NCBI RefSeq assembly: GCF_000152625.1
Contig: NZ_CH724156.1
Location: 1,675,466-1,739,465 of the forward strand
Source of the DNA: Roseovarius nubinhibens ISM
Lineage (GTDB): Bacteria > Pseudomonadota > Alphaproteobacteria > Rhodobacterales > Rhodobacteraceae
Reading direction: 5' to 3'
Length of the DNA: 64,000 nucleotides
Program-made: the position numbers and the translations under genes
In this document: positions 26,607 to 37,200 of the stretch, piece by piece
How the letters are laid out: each line of letters begins with the position of its first letter
Numbering within the stretch: the first letter of the stretch is position 1
Notes under the pieces: model-generated
Seen by the model: only the letters and a program-made list of their open reading frames with translations
Told to the model about the DNA's origin: nothing
Databases searched by the model: none

Positions 26607-27581
26607 TTACGCGCCCAATTGCGCGAGACAGCTCTCGATCACGCCGCCCTGTTTGCGCCAATCGGCAAACCAGCTGCGGAACAGCGCATATTGCGCCTCG
26701 CAATATTTCTGCTGCGACGGGCTGAGCGCATCGGTCTCGTTGAAATGCAGCCGGTATTCCTCCTCGCCATTCAGCACCAGAAGATGCTTGTAATAGAGCA
26801 CCAGATCCGGCCCCTCATCAAAGCTCGACAGAACCTCGATCGCCTCGGTGAGTTCGAGCGCCCGCGCCCGCGCCTCGGCCGAGCCCTTCGCCGCCTCCTG
26901 CGACAGCGCCGCCAACAAGAGCGCCTCCTTGGGCAGCGCCGTGCCGATGCCGGTGATCGACCCGGTGGCACCGCAATTGACGAACCCGTGGAACACCTGC
27001 GTATCGACCCCCACCATGAGCGTCACCTTGTCATCCTGCGAGGTGATGTTTTCCGCCGCATAGCGCAGATCCGCCGCCCCGCCGAATTCCTTGAACCCGA
27101 TGAGGTTCGGATGCTCGGCCCGCAGCGCAAAGAACAGATCGGCGCGCGTGGCAAACCCGTAATAGGGGCTGTTGTAGATGATCGCGGGCACATCCGGCGC
27201 GGCCTCGAGAATGGCTTTGAAATGGTGACGCTGCGCGGCAATGGACGCGCCCCGCGACAGCACCCGCGGGATCACCATGAGACCCACCGCCCCGACCTTC
27301 TGGGCATGCGCCGCATGGGCCACGGCCGAGGCCGAATTGATCGCCCCGGTGCCAACCACCACCGGCAGCCCCGCCGCCACCAGCCGCTCGACCCCTTCCA
27401 TGCGCTCGGCATCGGTCAACAGCGGCCAATCCCCCATCGACCCGCAATAGACCACCGCCGACATGCCCGCGTCGATCATCTCCTGGCCCTTGCGGACCAG
27501 CGCGTCGAAATCGGGTTTGCGATCCGCGGTGCAGGGGGTCATCAGCGCCGGCATCGTGCCGGAGAAAACTGTTTTCGTCAT
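26607..27581 (-). CDS. DapA/NAL-family lyase, probable pyrroline-4-hydroxy-2-carboxylate deaminase
   Basis: A 324-residue TIM-barrel enzyme of the dihydrodipicolinate synthase/N-acetylneuraminate lyase family. The Schiff-base Lys is in IGFKEFGG and the Tyr in AIIYNSPYYG; GTGAINSASAVAHA and the early CGSMGDWPLLT are family marks. AAAGGACG precedes ATG 27581. In hydroxyproline catabolism this type turns pyrroline-4-hydroxy-2-carboxylate into 2-oxoglutarate semialdehyde, the substrate of the dehydrogenase in the same operon. A ketodeoxyglucarate dehydratase would pair with the same dehydrogenase, but the racemase-family neighbour favours hydroxyproline. First gene of the operon. A D-hydroxyproline oxidase is not in the window. 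Confidence 0.8.
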   Translation of the reverse strand: MTKTVFSGTMPALMTPCTADRKPDFDALVRKGQEMIDAGMSAVVYCGSMGDWPLLTDAERMEGVERLVAAGLPVVVGTGAINSASAVAHAAHAQKVGAVGLMVIPRVLSRGASIAAQRHHFKAILEAAPDVPAIIYNSPYYGFATRADLFFALRAEHPNLIGFKEFGGAADLRYAAENITSQDDKVTLMVGVDTQVFHGFVNCGATGSITGIGTALPKEALLLAALSQEAAKGSAEARARALELTEAIEVLSSFDEGPDLVLYYKHLLVLNGEEEYRLHFNETDALSPSQQKYCEAQYALFRSWFADWRKQGGVIESCLAQLGA

Positions 27582-27696
27582 CGGGCGTCCTTTCAATCTG
27601 GCGCGCGCGGGGACGTCTCTTGCGGCGAGCCGACCCCGGATATGTCTGTGGCAACCCGCCCTCAAGCCTCGGGGGGCCGAGCGGCGATGATCCCTC

Positions 27697-27719
27697 ATTA
27701 TCGGATAATGGATACAAAA
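27697..27719. promoter_or_regulatory. Candidate operator at the head of the hydroxyproline operon
   Basis: ATTATC-G-GATAAT (27697-27709) is a perfect inverted repeat. It overlaps TAATGGATACAAAA (27706-27719), which matches 12 of 14 bases of the motif at 24605-24618. It is 116 bases upstream of the first gene. Confidence 0.6.
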
Positions 27720-28080
27720 TCCACATGAAAAATAGCGCACCCTCCGAGACGGCTCCGCGCCGCCGATCTTCGCCCCTGCAATCAATGGAAACCGCAGAAC
27801 TCAACGAGAGAGTTGACCTGCTAGATGCCCCACTTCTCGCCTCAGGAAAATGAGCCAGCCTTCACTTCCTGCCGCGTCCGTCAAAGCTCTTGAGCGTCGC
27901 CAGTCAAACCTATGCCAGAGCGCTTTCTGGCATAAAGCGGTCACTATAGGTCACAAAACCACTCCTTAGGCCAAACTCTGTATCGGCACCGGAGGAAGGG
28001 CCGTGTTTACGGTCTATCAATGTGGTAGAGGCATCAGCGGAACCAAGATCTCGCGTCAGTTCTGCGCCAAGTAAACATCT
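27720..28080. other. Intergenic region at the left edge of the RTX island
   Basis: No supported gene. A perfect 9-bp inverted repeat, TATGCCAGA (27911-27919), 6 bases, TCTGGCATA (27926-27934), is the only clear structure; neither strand has a following T-run. GC drops from here toward the island. Confidence 0.5.
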
Positions 28081-28157
28081 CCCCCACAACCCCATTTCCC
28101 CCACCGTCGTCCTGCAGCCGCAATACCGACGTGTTACCGACGTGGCATTTCACTCCC
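28081..28157 (+). repeat. Direct repeat, left copy (island boundary)
   Basis: Matches 40459-40535 over 77 bases with four or so mismatches, same orientation. It contains two 11-base units (TACCGACGTGT, TACCGACGTGG). The HlyD stop codon (28150-28152) lies inside it. With the right copy it bounds the 12.3-kb RTX island, so it may be an attachment-site duplication or the product of recombination between dispersed repeats. Confidence 0.85.
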
Positions 28158-29463
28158 GAAAGGCCTTCGTGAAGTAATCAACCAGCGGCTTCGTCAAATA
28201 GTAGATCGGGGTGCGGTCCGAGGTCCTGATAAAGGCCTCCACAGGCATCCCCGGGACCAGCTTCACATCTTCCGGCAACCGCGCGCGTTCTTCATCACTG
28301 AGAGTGATCTCCGCCCGATAATAGGCGAGCCGGGTTGCCTCGTCCTCAAAAGCGTCCGCGGATATCTGGGCCACTTGACCAAACAACTCGGGGGTCTCTC
28401 GTTGATCGAGGGCCGAGAAACGCAACGAAACCTCTTGCCCCACAAAGACTTGATCGCGGTGAAGCGGATCAACCTGTGCCGCGATGACCAAGGGTCGATC
28501 CTGCGGAACGATAAAGAGCACAGGATCCGCCGGCCTCAACACTGAGCGCGGGGCAAAGACAGTGAGCCCATGCACGATGCCGGGAACGGGCGCGAGAATA
28601 TCCAGACGGCTCAATTGCTCCGAAAGTGCCAAACGTTGTTCGTGCATTTCCAATTCGCGAAATTGTAGATCACGCAGCGTGGTGATGGCTTCCTCCCGCC
28701 GCGCTGAGGTCAATCGGAGCAACTCGATATTGATCTCGGTTATCCGCCCCTCCGCCTGTGCCTTGGAGGCATCCAGCTCGCCCAAGGTGCCGCTAAGCCG
28801 GGCTTCCTCTCGTTGCAGCGCCAAGATGCGCGAGGACTGCGCCAAACCCTTATCAAACAGGGACTGCTGCGCAGTAAGCTCTTCGCCAATGAGCTCAATC
28901 TGTCGCGCGAGGGCCCTTCGCTGGGCCACGATGCCCCCGATCTGATCCTGCGTTTGCTGACGGCGCTTTTCCAGCTGTTCGCTTTCCTGCGCGATGGTTT
29001 CCGCCCGGGCTGCATGCAGCCTAATCTGCCCATCCATCATCGCTTGTGCGCTATTGGCCCTCGTCGCAACCGACAAAAGCATCGGGTCGAACGTGATCTC
29101 GCTCCGACCATCGCGTTCAGCCTCCAACCGCCCGCGACGGGCCATGAACTCGGCAAGTTGGTTCTCGGTGATGGTGAGTTGGGACGTAAGCTGCGTCGCA
29201 TCTAACCGTATGAGCACATCCCCAACTTCGACAGCCGTACCCTCATCTACAAGGATCTCGGCGACGACGCCGCCATCGGGATGCTGAACCACTTGGCGAT
29301 TTTGGTCGACTTCGATCTGGCCATTGGCAATGACGGCACCCGCGATATTGGTCAGGACGGCCCAAGACCCAAACCCGCCCAAGAGCAAAGTGGTGGCAAA
29401 CACTCCAATGAATAACGGACGGCGCGCAGGCCAGCTGTGATGAGTCTCCAGATCATTGCTCAC
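28150..29463 (-). CDS. HlyD-family type I secretion periplasmic adaptor
   Basis: A 437-residue adaptor of the PrtE/HlyD type. A short cytosolic start is followed by one membrane segment ([20 protein letters not shown], residues 18-37). A lipoyl half ([41 protein letters not shown] in pieces), a long coiled coil (about 95-265) and the second lipoyl half with beta barrel ([16 protein letters not shown]) follow. The end, [21 protein letters not shown], is typical. It starts at GTG 29463, overlapping the ABC gene stop by 4 bases. It links the ABC exporter to an outer-membrane channel, not encoded here, for RTX export. Confidence 0.9.
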   Translation of the reverse strand: MSNDLETHHSWPARRPLFIGVFATTLLLGGFGSWAVLTNIAGAVIANGQIEVDQNRQVVQHPDGGVVAEILVDEGTAVEVGDVLIRLDATQLTSQLTITENQLAEFMARRGRLEAERDGRSEITFDPMLLSVATRANSAQAMMDGQIRLHAARAETIAQESEQLEKRRQQTQDQIGGIVAQRRALARQIELIGEELTAQQSLFDKGLAQSSRILALQREEARLSGTLGELDASKAQAEGRITEINIELLRLTSARREEAITTLRDLQFRELEMHEQRLALSEQLSRLDILAPVPGIVHGLTVFAPRSVLRPADPVLFIVPQDRPLVIAAQVDPLHRDQVFVGQEVSLRFSALDQRETPELFGQVAQISADAFEDEATRLAYYRAEITLSDEERARLPEDVKLVPGMPVEAFIRTSDRTPIYYLTKPLVDYFTKAFRE

Positions 29464-31193
29464 TGTATACCGGCCTTTCCAGTATTCTGAACGATCTGAG
29501 TGCTGTTCCTGACCACCTCACGAAGGACTTCGTCTTTGGGCCCAAAGGCGCGCACCAAGCCTTGCTCGAGCATCAAAAGCTTGTCGCATTCCTGAATCGC
29601 AGCAGGACGATGCGCCATGATGAGCACGGATTTCCCAGCTTCCTTAAAACCGCGGATGGCTCGGTTGACGGCCTCACTGCCTTCATTGTCGAGATTGGAG
29701 TTCGGCTCATCCAGCACAAGTATGACCGGATCCCCGAACATTGCTCTGGCAAGCCCAATGCGTTGAATCTGCCCACCAGACAGCCGCCCTCCTGAAGCCG
29801 TGACCGCGGTGTCATATCCTTTCGGAAGTTTGAGTATCATGTCATGCGCATCGGCACGCTGGGCCGCCGCGACCACCTGTGCTGAATCGGGGGTGTCGGC
29901 GAGCTTGGCGATATTCTCCGCGATGGTCCCGTCAAAAAGCTGTATCCTCTGAGGTAGATAGCCGACATGTTGTCCCAGGATGCTCGGCGCGTATTGATCC
30001 AATGCGGCCCCGTCCAGCCGCACTTCACCGGCAGCGGGTCTCCAGACACCGGTGATCGCCTTCGCGAGCGTCGATTTGCCTGATCCTGATACGCCAATCA
30101 CGCCAATCGCTTCGCCTGGCGCGACAGAAAAATTGATGCTCCGTAAGGCAGGTTGGTTCTCTCCCGGAGGGACGATGGTCACCCGATCGAGCTCTAGTCG
30201 GGCCTTCGGTTTGGGAAGATCGGTACGTGAATGTTCAGGAGGCACCTGCGCGAGAAGCTCTCCCAGATTGGTCCAACCCTTCATGGCCCGCTGGACCAAA
30301 GCCCATTGCCCTACGGCCAGCTCGACTGGGGCGAGCGCACGACCCAACAGGATCGACCCTGCGATCATCGCCCCCGGTGACAGTTCATTCCTCAGAACGA
30401 GATAGGCCCCCACGGCAAGCATTGCCGATTGCAGGAACAAACGAAAGGTTTTGGTGGTGACCGAAAACGTTCCTCCAATATCGGCAGACCGTATCTGCTG
30501 GGCGAGCGTCTCGCCCCGCATCCTTTGCCAGCGATCAAAGGCGGCGTCGCGCATTCCCATCGCCTGGATAGGCTCCGCTTCGGATCGGATCTGCGCCGCC
30601 ATGGTCTCAGAGCGCACCGAGGCGGCAGTGGCCTTGTTTACCGGGCCGCGCGTTACCAGCTGATTGAAAACTGCCACTAGAATCAGGATGCTCCCCCCCA
30701 CCAAAGCCAGCGTGCCAAGCCATGGATGAAAGATCCATATCCCCGCCAGAAAGATGGGGGTCCAAGGAAGGTCAAAAATCGCCATGAGAACAGGCGACGT
30801 AATCAGTCGTTGCACCGCCTCTAGGTCGCTCAGACCCGTGGCGGAGCGTTCATCAGGCTGGATGGCTGATTTGCGGATCACCGCATCGAACGCACGCCGG
30901 TCAAGTCGTGCCTGAAATCGCGCACCAACCCGGCCCATCACCCGTCCCCGGGCATAGTCGAGAAGCCCCATCATCCCATACAGAAACGCAACCAGACCAG
31001 TCAGTGCCACCAGCGTTTCTACGGATCGGCTTCCCAAAACCCGGTCATAAATCTGCAGCATGTAGAGCGGACCTGTCAGCATCAACAGGTTCACCAGCAC
31101 ACTGAAAAGACCTACGAACCAATAGAGGCCACGCGAGGCACGGCGAGCCGCACGAAGCTCGGCAGGGCCGGGCGCAATGAAACGATCATCCAT
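29460..31193 (-). CDS. Type I secretion ABC transporter (PrtD type) for the RTX protein
   Basis: A 577-residue half-transporter: six membrane segments in residues 20-300, then a nucleotide-binding domain. Walker A is GVSGSGKST, the signature [15 protein letters not shown], Walker [14 protein letters not shown], and the H-loop MAHRP. There is no N-terminal peptidase-like C39 domain, which fits PrtD rather than HlyB. ATG 31193 is taken; TTG 31202, next to GAGG, is possible. It begins 14 bases after the RTX stop and is coupled to the adaptor gene, so the export pair is dedicated to the RTX protein. Confidence 0.92.
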   Translation of the reverse strand: MDDRFIAPGPAELRAARRASRGLYWFVGLFSVLVNLLMLTGPLYMLQIYDRVLGSRSVETLVALTGLVAFLYGMMGLLDYARGRVMGRVGARFQARLDRRAFDAVIRKSAIQPDERSATGLSDLEAVQRLITSPVLMAIFDLPWTPIFLAGIWIFHPWLGTLALVGGSILILVAVFNQLVTRGPVNKATAASVRSETMAAQIRSEAEPIQAMGMRDAAFDRWQRMRGETLAQQIRSADIGGTFSVTTKTFRLFLQSAMLAVGAYLVLRNELSPGAMIAGSILLGRALAPVELAVGQWALVQRAMKGWTNLGELLAQVPPEHSRTDLPKPKARLELDRVTIVPPGENQPALRSINFSVAPGEAIGVIGVSGSGKSTLAKAITGVWRPAAGEVRLDGAALDQYAPSILGQHVGYLPQRIQLFDGTIAENIAKLADTPDSAQVVAAAQRADAHDMILKLPKGYDTAVTASGGRLSGGQIQRIGLARAMFGDPVILVLDEPNSNLDNEGSEAVNRAIRGFKEAGKSVLIMAHRPAAIQECDKLLMLEQGLVRAFGPKDEVLREVVRNSTQIVQNTGKAGIQ

Positions 31194-31207
31194 GTAGATC
31201 AAGAACC

Positions 31208-34200
31208 TCAGACAAACACAAAGTCGTCATGATCCAGCACCGTGCCATCCGCAAACTCGAATTCCTCGATCTGCTCGCCCATATTGGCCAGGCGTACCTC
31301 ACCCGAAGCCCCGTCCTTGGACCAGAGCATGCGCAGCGAGACCCCTTCCGCAGAATTGACCGTGCCGCCTTGGGTGTAATCGTAGGTGGTGAAGGTGAAA
31401 TCCTCGAGATTGAGATCGGTAAAGACGAACCGATCCGCCTCGCCGGATGTGGCGGTTTCTGCGGAGCTCGAGAGATAGACGAGGCTGCCATTCATCGGGG
31501 CGCTATAGCGATAGGTATCGTTCCCGCCATGGCCGTAGATATATTGGAAGCTGGTATCACCGCTGAAGGTGATGACATCGTCACCGCCCATCGCAAAGAC
31601 AAAGTTCAACGCGCCGACATTAAGGGTATCCGCCTCTTCTGTAGCATAGATCCTGTCCCTTGTGTCACTCGCGTGTCTCGCCGATTGGACAGAATCGCTG
31701 GAGGCGCCGTAGCTCGGATGATACTTCAGCCAGTCCGCGTCGATCCGGCTGAGCACCGTGCCATCCGCAAACTCGAATTCCTCGATCTGCCCGCCCATAT
31801 TGGCCAGGCGTACCTCACCCGAAGCCCCGTCCTTGGACCAGAGCATGCGCAGCGAGACCCCTTCCGCAGAATTGACCGTGCCGCCTTGGGTGTAATCGTA
31901 GGTGGTGAAGGTGAAATCCTCGAGATTGAGATCGGTAAAGACGAACCGATCCGCCTCGCCGGATGTGGCGGTTTCTGCGGAGCTCGAGAGATAGACGAGG
32001 CTGCCATTCATCGGGGCGCTATAGCGATAGGTATCGTTCCCGCCATGGCCGTAGATATATTGGAAGCTGGTATCACCGCTGAAGGTGATGACATCGTCAC
32101 CGCCCATCGCATAGACATAGTTCAGGGAGCCGACATTGAGAGTATCGCTCTCGCCTGTAGCATAGATCTTGTCCCTCGTATCACTGGCAAATCTCGCCGA
32201 TTGGACAGAATCGCTGGAGGCGCCGTAGCTCGGATGATACTTCAGCCAGTCCGCGTCGATCCGGCTGAGCACCGTGCCATCCGCAAACTCGAACGCCTCG
32301 ATCTGCTCGCCCATATTGGCCAGGCGCACCTCACCCGAAGCCCCGTCCTTGGACCAGAGCATGCGCAGCGAGACCCCTTCCGCAGAATTGACCGTGCCGC
32401 CTTGGGTGTAATCGTAGGTGGTGAAGGTGAAATCCTCGAGATTGAGATCGGTAAAGACGAACCGATCCGCCTCGCCGGATGTGGCGGTTTCTGCGGAGCT
32501 CGAGAGATAGACGAGGCTGCCATTCATCGGGGCGCTATAGCGATAGGTATCGTTCCCGCCATGGCCGTAGATATACTGAAAGCTGCTTTGACCGCTGAAG
32601 GTGATGACATCGTCACCGGCCCCCGCATAGACATAGTTCAGCGAGCCAACATTGAGAGTATCGCTCTCTCCAGTGCCGTAAATCCGTTCCCTTGTGTCGT
32701 TGGCGTATTTCGCCGATTGGACAGAGTCGCTGGAGGCGCCGTAGCTCGGATGATACTTGAGCCAGTCCGCGTCGATCCGGCTGAGCACCGTGCCATCCGC
32801 AAACTCGAACGCCTCGATATGTTGAGCGTTGTTCGACAGGCTCAGCTGACCGGTGACACCATTAACCTCCCAGTTCAGATAGACGATTATCCCATAGGGA
32901 TTGTCTGCGCCGGCATTGTGGCTGGTGATAGAGGTCAGATCGTTTAGCGCGATGTCATCGAACACGATCCGATCAAAGCCGCCATTCGCGACCTCGCCGC
33001 TATAGGTCATCCTCACAGAGCCCGAATTCGCTTGGATGTGGAACGTGTCATCGCCAGAGCCGCCATAGATCATCTGGCTGCCACCGTGGATGTTGCCGCC
33101 GACCTTCAAAACATCGTTGCCGGCATCACCGCGCAGATCATCCTGCCCCGTCTCGCTGCCGATCAGCGTGTCATTGCCCGAGCCCCCGAAGATATAAACC
33201 ATATCTCCCAAATCGGGGGCGCGAATGACGTCATCACCACTCGTGCCATCTAGGCGATCCCGGTCATCACTGGCATAGAGCTCCGCCCGATCGGGGTCAC
33301 TGGAGGCGCCATAGCTCGGATGTCGCCGGAACCAATCCGGTTCGATCCGGCTGAGCACCGACCCATCCGCAAACTCGAATTCCTCGATCTGCTCGCCCAT
33401 ATTGGCCAGGCGCACCTCACCCGAAGCCCCGTCCTTGGACCAGAGCATGCGCAGCGAGACCCCTTCCGCAGAATTGACCGTGCCGCCTTGGGTGTAATCG
33501 TAGGTGGTGAAGGTGAAATCCTCGAGATTGAGATCGGTAAAGACGAACCGATCCGCCTCGCCGGATGTGGCGGTTTCTGCGGAGCTCGAGAGATAGACGA
33601 GGCTGCCATTCATCGGGGCGCTATAGCGATAGGTATCGTTCCCGCCATGGCCGTAGATATATTGGAAGCTGGTATCACCGCTGAAGGTGATGACATCGTC
33701 ACCGCCCATCGCATAGACATAGTTCAGGGAGCCGACATTGAGAGTATCGCTCTCGCCTGTAGCATAGATCTTGTCCCTCGTATCACTGGCAAATCTCGCC
33801 GATTGGACAGAATCGCTGGAGGCGCCGTAGCTCGGATGATACTTCAGCCAGTCCGCGTCGATCCGGCTGAGCACCGTGCCATCCGCAAACTCGAACGCCT
33901 CGATCTGCTCGCCCATATTGGCCAGGCGTACCTCACCCGAAGCCCCGTCCTTGGACCAGAGCATGCGCAGCGAGACCCCTTCCGCAGAATTGACCGTGCC
34001 GCCTTGGGTGTAATCGTAGGTGGTGAAGGTGAAATCCTCGAGATTGAGATCGGTAAAGACGAACCGATCCGCCTCGCCGGATGTGGCGGTTTCTGCGGAG
34101 CTCGAGAGATAGACGAGGCTGCCATTCATCGGGGCGCTATAGCGATAGGTATCGTTCCCGCCATGGCCGTAGATATACTGAAAGCTGCTTTGACCGCTGA

Positions 34201-37200
34201 AGGTGATGACATCGTCACCGCCCATCGCATAGACATAGTTCAGGGAGCCGACATTGAGAGTATCGCTCTCTCCAGTGCCGTAAATCCGTTCCCTTGTGTC
34301 GTTGGCGTATTTCGCCGATTGGACAGAGTCGCTGGAGGCGCCGTAGCTCGGATGATACTTGAGCCAGTCCGCGTCGATCCGGCTGAGCACCGTGCCATCC
34401 GCAAACTCGAACGCCTCGATATGTTGAGCGTTGTTCGACAGGCTCAGCTGACCGGTGACACCATTAACCTCCCAGTTCAGATAGACGATTATCCCATAGG
34501 GATTGTCTGCGCCGGCATTGTGGCTGGTGATAGAGGTCAGATCGTTTAGCGCGATGTCATCGAACACGATCCGATCAAAGCCGCCATTCGCGACCTCGCC
34601 GCTATAGGTCATCCTCACAGAGCCCGAATTCGCTTGGATGTGGAACGTGTCATCGCCAGAGCCGCCATAGATCATCTGGCTGCCACCGTGGATGTTGCCG
34701 CCGACCTTCAAAACATCGTTGCCGGCATCACCGCGCAGATCATCCTGCCCCGTCTCGCTGCCGATCAGCGTGTCATTGCCCGAGCCCCCGAAGATATAAA
34801 CCATATCTCCCAAATCGGGGGCGCGAATGACGTCATCACCACTCGTGCCGTTCAGTTGCTCTCTCGTGTCATTGGTATAGAGCGCCACTCGTTCCGGATT
34901 CCTTGAGGTCTCGGAAACCGGAAGCCGTCGGAATGAGGCCGGATCAATACTGCTGAGCGTTGACCCATCTGCAAACTGGATCGCTTCAATATGATCGCCA
35001 AACCCATCGATCACCACGGTGCCGTTTCCGGTTTCATCCGCCCAATCAATCTGCAGATTATCCTGCCCATCGATATTGCGAAGCGATAGCGTGACATCGT
35101 CTTGGTTCAGGTCACGTAGAATAAGCCTGTCCGCATTTCCGCTCGCTGCCGTCTCGCCGAGCAAGGTGAGATTGCCCATATCTTTGCGGTAGATGTAAAG
35201 GTCATCACCCCCACTGCCGTAGTAGTACTTTGTCGCCTGATTGCCCTCCGGAAGGGCGCCGTGTTCTAGGTAGTCAGAGCGGTTGCTTCCGGAGAGGCTA
35301 TGCTCGCTCCCGTCACCTTGCTTAATGTCATCGAGTGCAATCTCGATGATCTGCTCGTTGCCGTCATTGTCCGGAAGAAAGCGATAAGCGATGGCCTCGA
35401 CGCCTTGCGCTTTAATCGTGCTATGCCCCCAGCTGGCGACGAACCCGTTGGCATCTTCATCAAACTGGATGTCCACACTGCCAAATCGGGCATCAAACAA
35501 AATTAAGTCGTGCCCTTCATTGGCGCGTTCAACAATCGTGGTGCTGGTTGCGCCGTTTGAATTTACGACAAAGGTATCGTCGCCGGAATTCCCATAGACG
35601 ATATTGTCGCCAGACCCCGCGTTGAGCGAGTCATTGCCGGTGCCACCATAAATCGTATCATCGCCAGAATAGGTGCGGATATCGTCGTCCCCGCCTGCGC
35701 CGCGTACAACGTCATCACCTTCTGCGGTGAAGAAATTGTTCCCGATGGCATCCCCGGTCTCATCATAGGACCCGGTCAGGCCCATCATTTCGGCGTATTG
35801 AATGGTCTGGAGCCAGCCCGCAGCCAACGCACTGCTCGGCGACAAGGTAATGAGAAGGTCGATCTCATCCTTGTTTTCCATGTACTTGTGGTAGTCGGAT
35901 GCGATCTGAAGCGTAGAGGCGACCTTAGTGTGAATTGCCTCATCATCGAATGTGGATTCCGTAAAGCCACCAAGAGCCAGAAGCTCGTCATAGGTTTCGA
36001 AATCATAATTGGCCAGCAAATCGCGGAGCGATTGTGATTGCGTGAGCTGCTCAAGTGCAAACTGCAGGTCAATATCTGGGCGGGCTCTGATCACACGCCA
36101 TGCTGTGCCGCCTTCGCCTTCGCCACCAGAGACATAAACCGTGTGCACCGTATCGAGGACGTTCACGACGATTGCCGGTACCCGGCCTTCGCCCTGACCT
36201 GACGCCGGGACAAGAGTAACACTGCCCCCATCCGTCGCGAGATACTCGATTTTCTCTCGCAGGTTCTCGGCGAAAATCGGCGTCCTTGTCGTTTTGTAGT
36301 TACCACCCTCACCGCCCCAAACCCGCACGGTCTGAACATCCACTGCGGTCAGGACGTCAACAGCATCCAGCGCTTGGATCAAGAGCTTCAGGCGGTGATC
36401 GATACGCAGCTGGGCGACATTGAGATCTTCGATAGCCTTCACAGCCACCATCTGGCCATCGTTGACCTGAGCACGGGTCAGATCTTCGACATAGGCGTGA
36501 AGATAGGCATCCTGAAACTCGCCAAAGGTCTTGCCCCGGATACCAGCATTCTTCAGCGCACTCTCGTAATGGCCAAACGACCATTGCCCCAGTTCATCGA
36601 AGTTGTTGGATTGGGATTTCACCTCTTGGACAAATCCGTTGATCGCGTCGACATAGGCCTGCGCCAGATCTTGCGACAGCTGGGCGTTGCCGCCGTCATC
36701 GGTCCAAGTGCCTGTCAGCTCAAACAGGCCGGTTTCCTCATTGAAGCCAACCTTGGTCCAGGCTTGGGGATGCTTTTCAAAAATCTTGTCGAAAATTTTC
36801 CCAACAAGGAAGGAGACTACAATTGTTATAGGTCCCCCTGCGTTGAAGGTGTTCTGAATGACGCTCCATGCGCTTAGGAGTGCCCCGGTGATTGCCGATG
36901 CGACATTACCTTCCAGTGTTTCAATAGGTGGTAGTGTCTTCTGAATAATTAGGTTTATGACAAGACTAACGGGATCAAAGCCTATTGCATTGGTGATGCC
37001 TTCCGTTCCTGAGAATATTGCCCTCCCTGATCCAAAGGAACCGATTATGCTTCCGATTTGCTCATCGCTGAAGCCGATGTTGATGAAAAGATCTTTAAGG
37101 AACTGCGAATTGAACAATTGCTGCGCGCCATAGGTCAGCACACTGTTGATGGAGGCGCTTGCCAAAGCTTGCACAATGGAATCGCCAACGTTATCTGCGC

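Noticed and set aside
27910..28104. Short minus-strand ORF left of the island as a transposase fragment
   Set aside because: No recognisable transposase or recombinase sequence; only an inverted repeat and the direct repeat are supported.
31229..34549. Plus-strand open frames with repeated sequence across the RTX gene
   Set aside because: They mirror the repeated RTX modules on the opposite strand and have no ribosome sites; the minus-strand frame has the RTX motifs.
31229..34948. Regular repeats as a CRISPR array
   Set aside because: The units are 516-570 bp, coding and in frame, with no short repeats and spacers.
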